A stretch of 64,000 bases of DNA, taken from positions 25,060,131 to 25,124,130 of the forward strand of contig NC_058163.1 in assembly GCF_020080835.1 (NCBI RefSeq). Direction: 5' to 3'. This document shows, piece after piece, positions 24,247-37,639 of this stretch. The stretch comes from Cotesia glomerata. Taxonomy: Eukaryota > Arthropoda > Insecta > Hymenoptera > Braconidae. The translations under genes and the position numbers were made by a program. Numbering within the stretch: position 1 is the first letter of the stretch; each line of letters begins with the position of its first letter. The notes under the pieces were generated by a model that had not been told where the DNA came from, ran no database searches, and saw only the letters and a program-made list of their open reading frames with translations.

Positions 24247-25211
24247 CACGGAGAAAAATTAATTGTACTATTTACTATACAAAAATATTAACTCCTTCTA
24301 TCTGAAATGGTAATAAAATTAATAGGTGGTATAATTGACAATTGTAATAGTTACTATTAATAATGGTAACGATTACTATCGAAAATGATAATTGTAATTA
24401 TTAAAAATTATAACTGCTATAATCGAAGATGGTAACTGTAACCATCTCAGATTGTAAAAATTCTGAAAGAAAAAATAGTATAAATTTATTTAATTAAATT
24501 CTTTATTTGCATCCATATTTTAGTTATGTACATTTTTTCTTTTAAAATATTAAAACAAGTAATAACACAATCGTTTAAATCCATATATGATAAAAATTTC
24601 GAAATATTAGAGCTGTTATTGATTACTTTGACTGACATAATGTTTAAAAATTATGTTTTTTTAAAATTTTTTGTAAGATTTAAAATTTTTTTTTGAAATT
24701 TCAATTTTTTTTTAATTTGAATTCTATTGAAAATTTTGATTTTTTTGAAAATTTCAAATTTTTTTTGAAAAATTTGGCGTTGAAACTTGTTTTAGGAAAA
24801 TAAAAATTTAAATATAAATTCAATCCGAATTTAATCCCGATTTTTCGTGCACTAAACTGCGCTACAACTGCTTTTAGTTAATTCAGAAATGCATCCACGC
24901 TAATGCAGATTCTTAATTTTTTAAATATTTTCTACTAGCTTAGATAGTAACTATTATTATTACTGATGGTAACTGCAACCATCAGGTTATATTAGGAATT
25001 ACGATTTTGATAATAGTAGTAACTAGTTAAAATAATAAAAGCTATTATTACTGATTACCATCAGAATAGTAGTAGTTACCATCAGGATGGTAACTACTAC
25101 AATTCAGATGGTTTAAATAATTATTTAAACAATATATTTACTACTATCGAATTCAGTTAATAGATTTTACTATAACTGGATAATAAACTCTACTATAAAA
25201 TTTTCTCCGTA
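24247..25211 (+). mobile_element. CAC-terminal MITE F, full copy (F3)
   Basis: A 965-bp element with left end CACGGAGAAAAATTAATTG and right end TTTTCTCCGTA (last G changed to A), flanked by TG on both sides. It is rich in TRGTAAC and GTTACC words. It matches the copy at 60731-61695 along its length. No coding capacity. Confidence 0.85.
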
Positions 25212-26527
25212 TGATAATAAGCATTTAAATGTTTTTTTTTTTTTACTTTTAATAATCATTATTATTAAAAAAAAGTCAATTTATGTGAAACATATTTGAA
25301 TACTAATGAATTAGCAGATATTATCAGTAATTAAAAAAGAGTATGGTTCTCTAATTGGGTAGTGGAGTCTCGACAAGCTCAATCCCCAATATGTAATGTA
25401 AAATATTCTCTAGCCGTCGAGTCGCATCAATCAGCCTTGCGCCGAGCAGAGGAATTTTACATAATTGATTACGTCGCGTTGTCTGTTGATATCGGCAAAC
25501 GAGAATGAACGATCGATTACGCGAGGCGAGAAAATTATAACGGTCTACTCTCGTCTGCACACAAATAACATACCTCACACATACACAGACTATACATCAG
25601 CCAGCAGCACTACAGCGAAACAAGATAAATAATAAAAAGCCAGTAAAAAAGTTACAAAATAAAACAACTTCATGCACACTCTTTACCCAGCAAATTATGT
25701 AATGAAATTAATCATTAAAATTACTGTCGGCCTTGGATCGAATTAACGGTGATAAAAATTACAAAGAACTAACCGCGCAAGAGTAAAACGTTATTAGTTA
25801 TTATTATTATTATATTATGTATCGGAACTGGCGAAGCATAATACTCGGTATGTATTGAAGAATAAAGTGCTGATATATTTTAGCTCAATAACAAAATAAC
25901 TAAAAGGCTAGCGCACATATGTAAGAGATAATAAGACGAAAATACCAATAAACATCTGGGTTTATTATTGATATTATTATTAGTGGAACAATTTTAATAC
26001 ATAAAAAGTCAACAGTTGTTCTGCTTGCTATTCAATAAATGAAACTGCAAGTGTTCCGTTCAGTTTATGTAACGCAGTACATAATAGACGGCAAACGATC
26101 CTAAGTCTAGAAGCACCATCATCGTCGTTATGTCATCGCACCTGTTATAGTGCTCATGGAAAATCGAGATAACGTTAACTACTTCCATGATGACAGAACA
26201 GGAAATCTACGATATAGTTCTCATAATTAATTATTTAACTAATTCTTAAATCATACTGGATATAAATTGAATTTTTTCAATATTAAAATATTAACGCTCC
26301 AATTGATTATCCTTGTTTTTTTGCAACTAAATTATTTTTTGATACTCAAGTTAAAACAAGTCGGCTGCCCAATTTTAAAACAGAGTAACTGCAAAATTTT
26401 TATACCTGATTTTTTTTAATACTACTGCATTTTTTATAACTCTTAGACCTTAATTTTAAGTGTTTTTTTCTTAAAAATATTTATATTCAAATATTTTTTA
26501 TTCATAAATCTAATTTTTCATCAATTT
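25212..26527. other. Unique DNA
   Basis: A GC-richer island lies at 25350-25620, with AT-rich sequence around it. No gene recognised. Confidence 0.4.
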
Positions 26528-27681
26528 TGGAATCTTTCCAAAAATTATGGGAATGGTTCCTATAATAAAATAATCATTATAGGTATCAATCCTATGCTCA
26601 TTATAAGAACCATACTCATCGTTTATTTGAAATGGTTCCTATACAATAATGGAATAATAGCTTCAATATATTATGGGAATGGTTCCTGTGATATTATAGG
26701 AATGGTCCCTATATTATTAAAGGAATAGTTCCTTTAATATTATAGGAATAGTTTCTATACTATTAAATGAATGGTTCCTATAATATTATAGGAAAGATGC
26801 ACATAATAATAGAAAAATGTTTATTTTCATAATAATGAAGCAATCACTTCAAAAATATAAAGTAATTACTATATATTTTTCTGCTAATAAATTTTTTTTT
26901 TATGAATAAAAATTGATCTTTCACTAGAGTGAAAAAATTTCTTTTTCATAATTTTTATTCACGTGTGTACTTAATCTTAAATTGTTTATTCCAACTCAGT
27001 TATTATTGTATTAGATAATATTGAAAAATATTGTAGCAATTCTGAAGTTTCTCTAATAAAAGGGATATATTCTCACTATACAATTAGAGGAGCAAAATAA
27101 ATATGGAAATTCATTGTTTATTTTTACAATTTCATTTTATTTTTGAAACAAATTATTTATTTACAATACATACGTTGAATATTTATTAAATCTACCTGTT
27201 GGGTATGTAACTTTTAATGTTTATATGAACAATATTACTTATTTTACATATTTCAAATGATGTTATTGGGAAGCAAGTAAAATTATCGAAATTACTAATG
27301 ATTTCAAATGCTTCAAAGTGGTCATCGAAGTCACAAATAACTTGAGTTGTAATGATAAATATCTCAATGTTATTAGGCCTCATCACTATAATATTATGGG
27401 AATGGTTCCCATCATATTATAGGAATGGTTCCTATAATATTATAGAAACTATACCTATATATTATAGGAACCATTCCTATATATTATGGGAATCATGCCG
27501 AGATTACAGTTATAATTATAGGTATCGTTCCTATAATTATAGGAACCATTCCCATAATTATAGTAACATTTCCCAAAAATTATGGGTACAATTCCCATAA
27601 TTTAAGTAATCGCTCCTAAAATGGTATAGGAAAACATTTCATTAAAATTATAGGAGTGATTTCCACATTTTTCTCTCCATG
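26528..27681. mobile_element. CAC-terminal MITE G, copy G1 (left end eroded)
   Basis: It matches G2 and G3 from about 26528. The left terminus is degraded, while the right end reads TTTTTCTCTCCATG (family CCGTG). Both flanks of the interior are made of palindromic units of the type GGAATGGTTCCTATAATATT. A minus-strand frame (27192-27386) conserved in all three copies lies in the middle. Confidence 0.85.
27192..27386 (-). pseudogene. Small frame within MITE G1, possible transposon-protein tail
   Basis: A 64-codon frame equivalent to those at 29829-30029 and 52497-52697. It shares the run ICDFDDHFEAFEIISNFDNF and a following Cys/Phe/Ile-rich segment ending near KSYI. The style (acidic-aromatic segment, then a short hydrophobic tail) recalls the C-terminal ends of proteins linked to insect DNA transposons, but this is an impression and no family is named. 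The changes among copies are mostly replacements (for example DD to NV in G2), which argues against present selection. Treated as a relic. Confidence 0.3.
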
Positions 27682-28057
27682 CAGGCAACTGTTTTTTAAT
27701 AAGAAAAATTTAAAAAAATTTTTAAATGTTAGTTACTGTGTTTTGAAATTGGGCAGCCGAAGTCCCGAAGTAAATTTTTGCGCATCACTCTGGGCAAAAA
27801 GGAAGCTGGAGCGTGTGTGCAGAGAATGTATATGTATAAATAAACTGCTTATATTACCTACATAGTAGAGTGGTTTGAATGGATTTGATTGTCGTGATGA
27901 AATGGTTATTTTACTCGGGTAACTGAACCACCTAATGGGCCGCAGAGATCAGGATGCTGGCATGTAGGTGGAGGTGTAGTAAGCCCATCGCGTCGAGAGG
28001 ATGCTCCTGATAAAATTTACGACTCTGAATTACCGATGAACACACACATGTGTAGAA

Positions 28058-28077
28058 GTGTGTGTGTGTGTGTGTGT
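28058..28077 (+). repeat. Short (GT)n microsatellite
   Basis: About ten GT units, visible directly. Confidence 0.9.
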
Positions 28078-28228
28078 TCATATGCGCCACGAGTATGAAC
28101 TATGAGCGTGTCCCCGCAGGACTATGAGCCCCGGCCACGAAATTCGCAAGTGTGGCATTTTAATGCAGCTCTATGTAGCTTCCACGGCTTGTTAATTACG
28201 CATACGCGACCCAATGAGAACGACGGGC

Positions 28229-28231
<3 letters not shown>

Positions 28232-28279
<48 letters not shown>
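28232..28279 (+). repeat. (GT)n microsatellite, about 24 units
   Basis: An uninterrupted run of TG/GT, visible directly and likely length-polymorphic. Confidence 0.95.
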
Positions 28280-28281
<2 letters not shown>

Positions 28282-29158
28282 TTAACTAAAACCAAGGTGT
28301 GCATGTGAATTTACGTCAAGCGCACTCGTAAACATACATGTTCACACACTCTTACACATTGTGAAATTAACATGCTACCGAGAACGTGATTATAGATCCT
28401 GTATATTTAATATTTACATTTGTTTTTAATTATAATAAATATTTGCTTGGATTACTTTTAAATTACACGCGTCTATTATGTTATTTGATTTTAATAAAAC
28501 ATATTTAATATTTAATGTTGAAATAAAAATCGAAAAAAAAAAACTTTGTCGAGAGCCGAGTTCTTAGAAAACCGAGTCAAGGATATTAAACTGCCAACTT
28601 GGATTAAATATCACTTTATGTTGGTTGTTGGTAATAATAAGATACAATATAAATATTAATTTAAAAAACCCAAATGATATATAATAATAAAAATAGTATG
28701 TAAAAAGAGAAATTAAAACGAAATGGAGGCTCAAAATTCGAAAACTTTTATATTATATTATAATGCTCTGTAAACACGTCTTTTTAGTATGTTTTATATT
28801 TTTCTGTACGTTCATAAAACTGAGTAAGTAATTACCCGATTTTGTTATTCACTCTTTATTATTGTTTATCCAGAAACTCCAGCAGGATTTAACGGTGGCG
28901 TTTTCGCTCGGTCTAAGCTTTTACCTCTCGAGGGTACTGTGCGTTCTCATTTACGCTCGACAGAGACTTGAGCGGCTAAAAATGGAAATTGTGTCACGTA
29001 TATAACGTATCACCAACTCTGTGTGCGCTTTACTCATACACATACTCGTATTCATAATTAATATTTACACACATGCATGAGTATGTTGATTTTATCAATA
29101 TTTTACTCATAAGGTTGATTTTTAGTTTTCGATAATCATTAGATGCATTTAGTGATTA

Positions 29159-30324
29159 CACAGAGAGAAATTCATAGGAACCTTTCCAAAAATTATGGAA
29201 ATGGTTCCTATAATAAAATGATCATTATAGGTATCAATCCTATGCTCATTATGGGAACCATACCCATAGTTTATTGTAAATGGTTCCTATACAATAATGG
29301 AATAGCTTCAATATATTATGGGAATGGTTCCTGTAATATTATAGGAATGGTCCCTATATTATTAAAGGAATAGTTCCTTTAATATTATAGGAATGGTTTC
29401 TATACTATTAAAGGAATGGTTCCTATAATATTATAGGAAAGATGCACATAATAATAGAAAAATGTTTATATTCATAATAATGAAGCAATCACTTCAAAAA
29501 TATAAAGTAATTACTATATATTTTTCTGCTAATAAATTTTTTTTTTATAAATAAAAATTGATCTTTCACTAGAGTGAAAAAATTTCTTTTTCATAATTAT
29601 TATTCGTGTGTACTTAATCTTAAATTGTTTATTCCAACTCAGTTATTATTGTGTTAGATAATATTGAAAAATATTGTAGCAATTCTAAAGCTTCTCTAAT
29701 AAAAGGGATATTTTCTCACTGTACAATTAGAGGAGCCAAGTAGATATGGAAATTCATTGTTTATTTTTACAATTTCATTTTATTTTTAAAACAAATGATT
29801 TATTTACAAAACATACGTTGAATATTTATTAAATCCACCTTTTGGGTATATAACTTTTATTGTTTATATGAACAATATTACTTTTTTTACATATTTCAAA
29901 TGATGCTATTGGGAAGCAAGTAAAATTATCAAAATTACTAATAATTTCAAATGCTTCAAAGTGGACATTGAAGTCACAAATAACTTGAGTTGTAATGATA
30001 AATATCTCAATATTATTAGGCATCATCACTATAATATTATGGGAATGGTTCCTGTAATATTATAGGAATGGTTCCTATAATATTATAGAAACTATACCTA
30101 TATATTATGGGAACCATTCCTATAGATTATGAAAATCATGCCGATATTACACTTATAATTATAGATATCGTTCGTATAAATATAGGAACCATTCCCATAA
30201 TTTTAGTAACATTTCCCAAAAATGATGGGTACAATTCCCATAATCTAAGTAATCGCTCCTGAAATAGTATAGGAAAAAATTTCATTAAAATTATAGAAAT
30301 GATTTCCACATTTTTCTCTCCGTG
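29159..30324. mobile_element. CAC-terminal MITE G, full copy (G2)
   Basis: A 1166-bp element with left end CACAGAGAGAAATTCATAGG and right end inverse of CACGGAGAGAAA. The flanks are TA/CA with this start, or CA/CA if the left end lost two bases. It carries palindromic GGAATGGTTCCTATAATATT-type units at both sides and a unique centre with the conserved minus-strand frame at 29829-30029. Confidence 0.85.
29829..30029 (-). pseudogene. Small frame within MITE G2
   Basis: A 66-codon counterpart of the frame in G1 and G3. It has DFNVHFEAFEI where the others have DFDDHFEAFEI, and A for T and K for I further on. No domain is recognised with confidence; probably a relic of the coding end of a larger parent transposon. 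Confidence 0.3.
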
Positions 30325-32157
30325 CACAAAATTTCTTTTCTGAATTTCAAATTCGAATTTTGGCTGAAGGACAGGAAAAAAATATAAAAAAAAAAGGATA
30401 AGGACTTTTTTTTATAGATCATCAAATTTTCCACAAAAATAGTCTCTTATAATTTTTTCATCAAAATTTCATTCCAAATTTAAATCAAAAAACCCCAAAA
30501 ACTTGACATAAATATCTAGCAAGTTCCTTCCAGACCTGGCTTAGTCTCACAGCGCAATTATACCAAGTAAAGATTTAGTCGTTTTGTCGCGGGACGGCGT
30601 TTACGGTCGGGTTTTATAGCCTCCTGGTTCCCGCTTGTAAATTGTCGGTTCGAGATCTGCGGATAAGACGATTAGCCTTTTCTTAGCACATCTACGTGGC
30701 TTCTACTTCCATACTTAAACTTCTCTTTGTCTACTTATTTCCTCTCAAGTTGGTGTTGTTCAGCTCCCGATTAACCGTAATTGGTGGGGCTTAAGGCGAA
30801 TCTAAATCTGTTTCAATAGTGACTGGCATCATTGTATTACCCCTCTCTTTAAAGATTATTTAAAACCCATTAACTTGTTGTTTGCCGATTATTTTCGTTA
30901 ACATACACTGTTAGAGGCATTACATCCGTATCCATTCACCAAAATCACCGACAGAACAGAATAATCAAGTCTCCATAACCATTATCTTAAATAGTTATTC
31001 AAAGTTGTGTCATCCATTTAAGCAGTACTATTCCTCTAAGTACTTTTAACTTACTCCATTTCAATTGACGTCTTAACTAATAGCACCCATCAGAGTTAGG
31101 TTTCCCTCAACCTTAGAGCTTCTTAGAGTTCTCTTACACACGACTATCAACCTCAACTAAAGGTCTTCCAAGAGAAATCTCTACCACCAGTTTGCCAAGA
31201 TCACTATCAAAATCAAGCTACCTATCCAATCTATCATTCATTCCATTCCAATATCTCCATCTTCTGATCTAGATCTAGACTCGATTCTCGAACCCTTCTC
31301 TTCCAGCACGCTATCACTTTTGGTAGCGTACATCCAAGCTTAACCGTAAGTCTGCGGTTCCGTCGGTTAACCAGAATCTCAATGAATGCAAAGGGCAGGA
31401 CCTAAGAAGGGTTTCTACCAGCGATAGCCATCCAACTGGAGCTCCCATCTGGTATTTAATCGGGCTGGACCCAACAAATGCAATTCTACGAATTCCGGTT
31501 TCTGTGTTCACACTGTTGACGGGTTCTACTGGATATAATTAATTTCTGATGAAAGCTTTAGCAAATCTGGATCTAAGACTGCTTACTACTACTGACAGTA
31601 ATTATAATTCCGATTGTGATTAGGTGTAGGATGCTTCTTATTCTAAGAGCGGCTGGTTTAACAATGCCGGAATAACGGGTATCTGATTATTGCATGCCTG
31701 GATGATAGCTGGTTGATTATCATCTGGTTGGAGTATAAGTTAACGATAGAGGTAAAAATATCGAGGTCGAAACCTTGTCTTAGAGTAATCGTCAACATCC
31801 CGTTTAGATATTTGCATGAGAACAGGAATTCGCGGTTGTGTAAGTGACTCGTAAATAGTCATTAATTGATGCCTGCTTAAGGAAGAGATCCACTTTGTCT
31901 ATTTAAGGAGAAGTTAAATCGGGGTAATATATCTTTCAAGAGATATGCTATTTGTTATGTCATTGTTTTGGATATTATGCTTGACGTATTTTCAGGATGG
32001 AATGTTATGAGCGTAGACTTTGATCAAATCAAATCAACTAATCAGATAGTTTCTTCAATATAAATTAATACAAAAAGACTTTGCAGAATATCTCAGAAAT
32101 TTTTCACTATTTTCGAACTAGAAATCCTTCATAATTTACTTATTTATTGATTTTTTA
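30325..32157. other. Unique block
   Basis: AT-rich to about 30530, then a GC-richer block to 31900. A 65-codon minus-strand frame (31314-31511) has no recognisable domain. Confidence 0.4.
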
Positions 32158-32957
32158 CACTGATAGAAGGATTTAATACAGAGTACTAAGCTGATTTAGT
32201 AACAAAATTTTTATTCATTTATTTGGGAGAAACAAATATTTTGTACCCATTAATATTATTTGTTACAGTTTAATAAATGATTTCTCTGTATGAACAAAGC
32301 CTTATTACATGGAAATAAATATTTATTTCCACCAAATAATATTTAATAACGGGTACTAAATATTTATTTGACAAGTATTGTCGGTAGATGGCTATGCTTT
32401 AATTCCAATGTTTATGTGATACATAACCTATTCACTGACTTAGATTATTTTATTCAGCTCGATTTTGGGAGATTTATCAAGCCTTTACAAACACACATAC
32501 TCCCAATAAATGTCTTCTATTTATGTCTTTTCTCAGTGGAGTTTAGTTTACATTTTTCAATTTGTCTATTATTGATATGTTAAAAACTCGTTTAATTTTA
32601 AATTTTGTAAATGTCTCAAACAAAAAAATATAATTTAATGAGATTCTTTTCTTTATAATACCTTATATTTTTACTTAAAATTATTAATTTTAATTATTTT
32701 TATTTACTTTAAGTTAAAAAGTTAGGTTACACGCTAAAATTAGTTAAAAAATTAATTTCTTTGATACCAATAAACGATTTATTGAGTAGCAATAAATCAT
32801 TTGTTAAATACTACTAAATATTTATTTGGTGGAACTAAATGGGCTTTAATAAATGATTTAGTACCTTTTACTAAATATTTGGTAATGAAAGGTTTGTTAC
32901 TAAATCATTTAGTGTCTGTTACTAAATCTTATTAAATAGAACTAAATCCTATCAGTA
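32158..32957. mobile_element. CAC-terminal MITE E, uninterrupted copy (E2)
   Basis: An 800-bp element starting CACTGATAGAAGGATTTA and ending with a shortened inverse (CCTATCAGTA). TA flanks both sides. It serves as the empty site that defines the hairpin insert in E1. Confidence 0.85.
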
Positions 32958-33090
32958 TAGCTCAAAAATGTAAGAACTGTTTCAGAACAGTTCTTTTCAG
33001 AAATTTTTCAAACTCCTTTGTCTTTCAAACGCTTAAAATTGAATTTTAATTTACTAAATAAAAGTTTACATGAAAAGTTTGCAAATACTA

Positions 33091-33294
33091 TTAAATATCT
33101 AGTTTAAATAAATAATCATAGATCTTATTTTTTAAAATATCTAAGCTTGAGGAATCAACAATATCAGATGGTAACTCCTCCCATAAACGTATAACAGTAA
33201 TAACGAAAGAGTTTTCATATTGTGTTGTTGCATAATTAGGCAATTTAAAATTGATATTATTTTTCTTAGCCGCCAATTTACCAAACCAAGACAA
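33091..33294 (-). pseudogene. LINE reverse-transcriptase C-terminal remnant
   Basis: A 67-residue minus-strand frame contains YENSFVITVIRLWEELP followed by SSSLDILKNKIYDYLF. This Asn-Ser-Phe, Ile-Arg-Leu-Trp and Leu-Pro pattern, with a Lys-rich Leu/Tyr end, is the well-known extreme C-terminus of ORF2 in Jockey/CR1-like non-LTR retrotransposons of arthropods. The frame reads back to a stop about 14 codons before the listed start, and no endonuclease or polymerase domain is visible upstream. It is therefore a 5'-truncated LINE copy, as usual for these elements. The 3' tail would run leftwards towards the E2 border at 32957. Family assignment is from motif memory; the exact clade is unknown. 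Confidence 0.7.
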
Positions 33295-36200
33295 TTTAAC
33301 TGTCCCATATATTTCTCTCTATGATCTCCACTCTTCCGATCACCCTTTAACCTTCAACCCCTTCCCTAAAAACACTGTTTTGTCACAGTACAATAGAAAT
33401 AAAGCAACCTAACAGAATTCTATTTCTAACCAATTCGCTTCTGTCAATGTCGACTTGTTCCATTGAGTAAACGATGCGAGTACAAGCACACAATTCTACG
33501 GTATCGTGTTGAATGTCATAGCTATTACTAATGTTGTCTCATTGACACCTACAACCCTTTCTTCATTCCTCTTTAAACTTTGCTCCAAATAGATTTGATA
33601 AAAATTCCTCTTTCACTGATAACTGATTCGGTTCTTCTCCGAATCATCAATTGCTTTTCAAACAGAAATAGGAGCACCTTAGCTTATAACTTCGGGTGCT
33701 TAGCTTATCTGCAGCTTAACTGCATTCCATACTTATCACCACCACACCACTGACCATCACAATCAAGGCGAAACTTTGAAAGTACTACGTGTTAAGCTCA
33801 GTCCATCCTTCCAGCGCTGTACTTTGGCAATTACCTTGGTCGTAGAACAGCTACGTGAGATTTCTCAGCGCTGCACCCGGGCTAGGCCCTCAGGAAGAGA
33901 ACCAGATGATGTAGAAATAGAAGATGATGAAGTAGCAAAACCTGAACCAGAAGCAAGAAGTAAAGTAGGAAATTTCGAAATTAAGAAACTAAAGTCCTTT
34001 TTCTATCTCTATTTCTTGCTCAAAGTTGATGAAAAGTTACATTGAGATACTCAACCTTTTCACGGAGTTTATTTTTCACGTTCCAACCCTCATAATTTCT
34101 TTTTCCGTTGGCTTCCTTCATATCCAGTGTAAACGGGATTCGCTACGCTCCCTCCCGGTTCTGCTTTTTCGTCTTCATCTATTTTTTTTTTATCTTGTAG
34201 CTCACGTGTCTCGAAACTATCCCATCCCAGTCAACTAAACAAACACACACGATCGAAGCCAACGGGAATTTACAGACGTCCAATACTTTATTGGATACCT
34301 AACGTCCAAACGAATCAGTTTGTGTTCAATTTTACTTTAGACTTATATAGTAGTGTAGTATTATATTTATTCAGTCTTTTTATTTTGTTTTTATTCTCAG
34401 TACGTATTTTATCGCTGGTTGGGTTTATTCCCAGCTTGACGCTTTTTAGCGATCCAATATTTAACCAAATTGTTTGATAAATCCACTTAGTTAACTATTC
34501 AGAATGATATTTGCCATAATTTAGATTTTTATCTTTTTTAGTTGAAACTTAACTCCTATCTGGATACAGCTCCTGGTAGTTTCATAGATTAAATAAGGTC
34601 AAAACTATAAGAGCAAAGTTTGCTTTAGTATATGCAAAGAGTGAACAGCGAGTTAACTTGCTCCTCGCTCTACAACACGTTATTATATACAATATAGACA
34701 CAGATACGGTTATACGTTTCGGTGTAAGGTATAGAGTCTCCATGCTCCACCAGGATCCTGTAATAATGATTATCCTTTGGATCCACATGTATGAACTAGA
34801 GATATAACAACCCTGGATAAAATAACAACCGGAATACTTGAGAAACCATTAAGAGAGTTTCCTTCGGGGTTGGATTATCATTTTTCGGAAAATTTCATTT
34901 TAGTTTACTCTTTATCATCGAAATTTAGTGTCCAAAATTATAATGAAACCCTTTTTTTGAGTTTCTTTTGAATTAAGAAGAAAAAAAAATTATACGGAAA
35001 AAACAAGATGACACTGGATATCATCCCAAATTCGAATTAATTACTAATTAACAAATGATTTTTGCATGTTTTTCACATTTTTAGTCTCATCTTCATCATA
35101 TCTAAGCCTATTTTTCAATAATCGTACTATATTTAAGCCTGCTTCTGAGCGTTTTTGGTACAGTGTTCAATTATTTCACCATATGTAGAACTACTTTTTT
35201 AATTTTTACGTTTATTTCGACCATATCTAGTCATTTTTTCAACGAGTCGACTACATTTGGGATTATTTCTGGACAATTGAGGACTTCTTCATAATGATTA
35301 CTGACTACTTCATCAAATTTGCGCTTAATTTTTAACAATTCCATCAAATTTCTGACTCTCTTTACGGTTTACAACTCAACTTGTAAAATTAGCACTTGAT
35401 AAAATAATTATTGATTATTATTCAATCTTAAAGTCATTATTGACTCGTTTATGCACCATATTGATTAGAAATTATGATTATTATGATGACAAGGTTATAT
35501 ACGACCTTATATCAACAACTCTACTATATTTTCAAATTCGAAATTTATTTTGCTCTCTTAAATTTTGCACGGAGTGTACAATAATTGAATTTCCATTATA
35601 TTTATTGATAGTAATAATGATTTACCTTTCAACTTTTTCGATAATAAATAATTTTTATTAAAAATGGTTGCGAAAATTCAATTAGTGACCACTTATCATC
35701 ATCATCAGCAGAAGTCTGCATAAGCAGTTAAAAAATCGCGGCTTTTTGACATTAATGACGCAAATATTCAACAATTTGACGAACTCACGGATCAATAATC
35801 AAGCACACTTGATGAATTTTGCAAATTCGGCTGGTTTAACTGAAAGTTTCGCATCGATTGTAGATTAACAAGCTCAAATAAATAATCCCGGTTTGTTATT
35901 TAAAATTTTCAGTTTTAGCTTACTAACGTTTTCATTATAAAAAATGTTTTTTATCGATACACACTGTATACCGTTTTATTTCAGTCCTATTCTATTTGTC
36001 ATCCAGACAATTTTTATTGGGAGCTTGTTACAAATTTGAATTAAATCGAGATCGAGTAAAATGAAAAATAAAACAAATTAAAATAAATCAATAAAACAAA
36101 AAAAACAACACACATACACTCACACCTTAAAATAGTTTAAAATTCCAGGATCGTCACGTATTTGTGAAAGTTTTTGTATGCATACAGTGACACTTAACCA

Positions 36201-37023
36201 TGTGCGTATCATTTTTTTATCCAACTGGCTCACGTGCCAAATGAAAAACAATCATCTCTATAGCTTTATACCGCTCATGCTCGTGTTGTCTCGCTTCTAC
36301 TCCCGAACTATCTGAACTGAATATAAATTTATTGTTATTTGTTAGTAAAGCCGGAATTATTTTTTTTTTTTTTTTTTTGTTATTTTAATACACACTGCGA
36401 TACATACAACATCACGAGATTGACTTTTGTTACTCTTTGGATCTTCTCATTCTCGGTTTTATTGTCATTTTGGTGGATGTGTTTCATGACAAAAAATTTA
36501 TCCGTAATTGTAAAAAATAAGTCTCGTTAACAAGACTCCCGAGCGTGTGAAACGACGTAGAAATATCCGAACGTACATCCCGAATTGCTCGTTCGAGTAT
36601 CAGAGATGTATTTTACTCGTTAACACGCTCATAAAATTGTTCCAGAGGAGGGACTACTCGCGAATCTGTGACACCAGCCGTTATATTCACATTCTACGCG
36701 ATATACAATTTGCTGTATACTGTTTATTGTGCAGTGAACAGTGTACGTGCATGGGTATAACCATAGACACATTGATTTTTTTTAGTTTTTTATTTTAAAC
36801 GTCCAAATAAAGAGATAGCCTAAAGTTTTTAGAGGAAAGCGGAATAATACCAATAACATGTGTTAATAATGGAAAATAAAATTCTGGTAATTTTTACTAA
36901 AAATACAACAAAACAAAAAGATTGATTGGCCATTAAAAAATTGAAGTATTCAAAATTCTTGTGATGAAACGTAATTTTGACTTCTTTAATGATAGTTTCA
37001 AGGTAAGAACTAGATGACAAACT
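33295..37023. other. Long unique stretch
   Basis: Mixed composition at 33300-34250, AT-rich after 34800, with a poly-T run at 36359-36379. An acidic segment (DDVEIEDDEVAKPEPEARSK) lies in an 89-codon plus-strand frame starting at 33776, but there is no supporting ATG context, splice evidence or domain. No gene is called. Confidence 0.4.
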
Positions 37024-37639
37024 AAAAAAGTTTGGAAAATCCAAAAGTGCACGACTCATAATGCTCATTTAATTATGAAATATTAAAAAAAAAAAACATA
37101 AGTCGTTCAAAATTAGTTGCTGAAAAAACAGCTGTACTAGGAAGGTAATCCACAGGCGCCCTTGGTGGAATAAATGTACATAATATGTATAGATATATCA
37201 CCATCCATGTAATTTTTACATGGATATATACAGATATACAGTCTTCTGGCTTTTTTATTTTGTTAATTGTACATGAATGACACTGAATTACCTAACCATT
37301 CGCATTCGGTGACTAACAATTCTCCTAAAGAAATTTTTGAAAGAAATTTAACTTAATTGATGCATTTTTTTGCAAGTTATAGTGTTTTCAGAGTTTCATA
37401 CATGACGGACAGGAAATTTTTTTGACCCATTTTGATGTTTTTTTCCGTTTCTAGTGCACTAAATCAATTTTTGAAAAGTGTCAAATTAATCTCCATTAAA
37501 TTATCTTGACAATAGTATGCAAGATATCTTGATTCTGTGAACTAACAAGACTATAATAATGAAAATAGTTGCCGCAATGAGGTGAAAAAAATTTTTCGAT
37601 CGTAAAGCACTCTCTGATGCTTCGCATCATGAGTCGTGC
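37024..37639 (-). mobile_element. HINE/Helentron-like element B3
   Basis: A full copy of about 616 bp, read on the minus strand: 5' terminus GCACGACTCATGATGC, 3' subterminal inverse GCATTATGAGTCGTGC, then hairpin TTTGGATTTTCCAAA and a T-run. The 5' flank is TTTA. It is nearly identical to B4, which lies in the opposite orientation 6 kb away. Confidence 0.8.

Larger units (their letters stand above)
27682..29158. other. Unique DNA with GT microsatellites
   Basis: A GC-richer block from 27750 to 28380, then AT-rich. It contains two GT runs. The frames overlapping the GT run (28102-28308 plus, 28122-28304 minus) translate the microsatellite and are not genes. Confidence 0.5.

Noticed and set aside
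28102..28308. Overlapping Val/Cys and Thr/His-repeat frames
   Set aside because: They translate the GT microsatellite on both strands.
30590..30670. Possible tRNA, from the GGTTCGAGATC phrase
   Set aside because: No matching A-box or acceptor stem could be found around it.
33776..34045. 89-codon plus-strand frame with an acidic segment
   Set aside because: It starts at a non-ATG codon, has no domain, and ends in AT-rich sequence. The acidic part comes from a purine-rich run.
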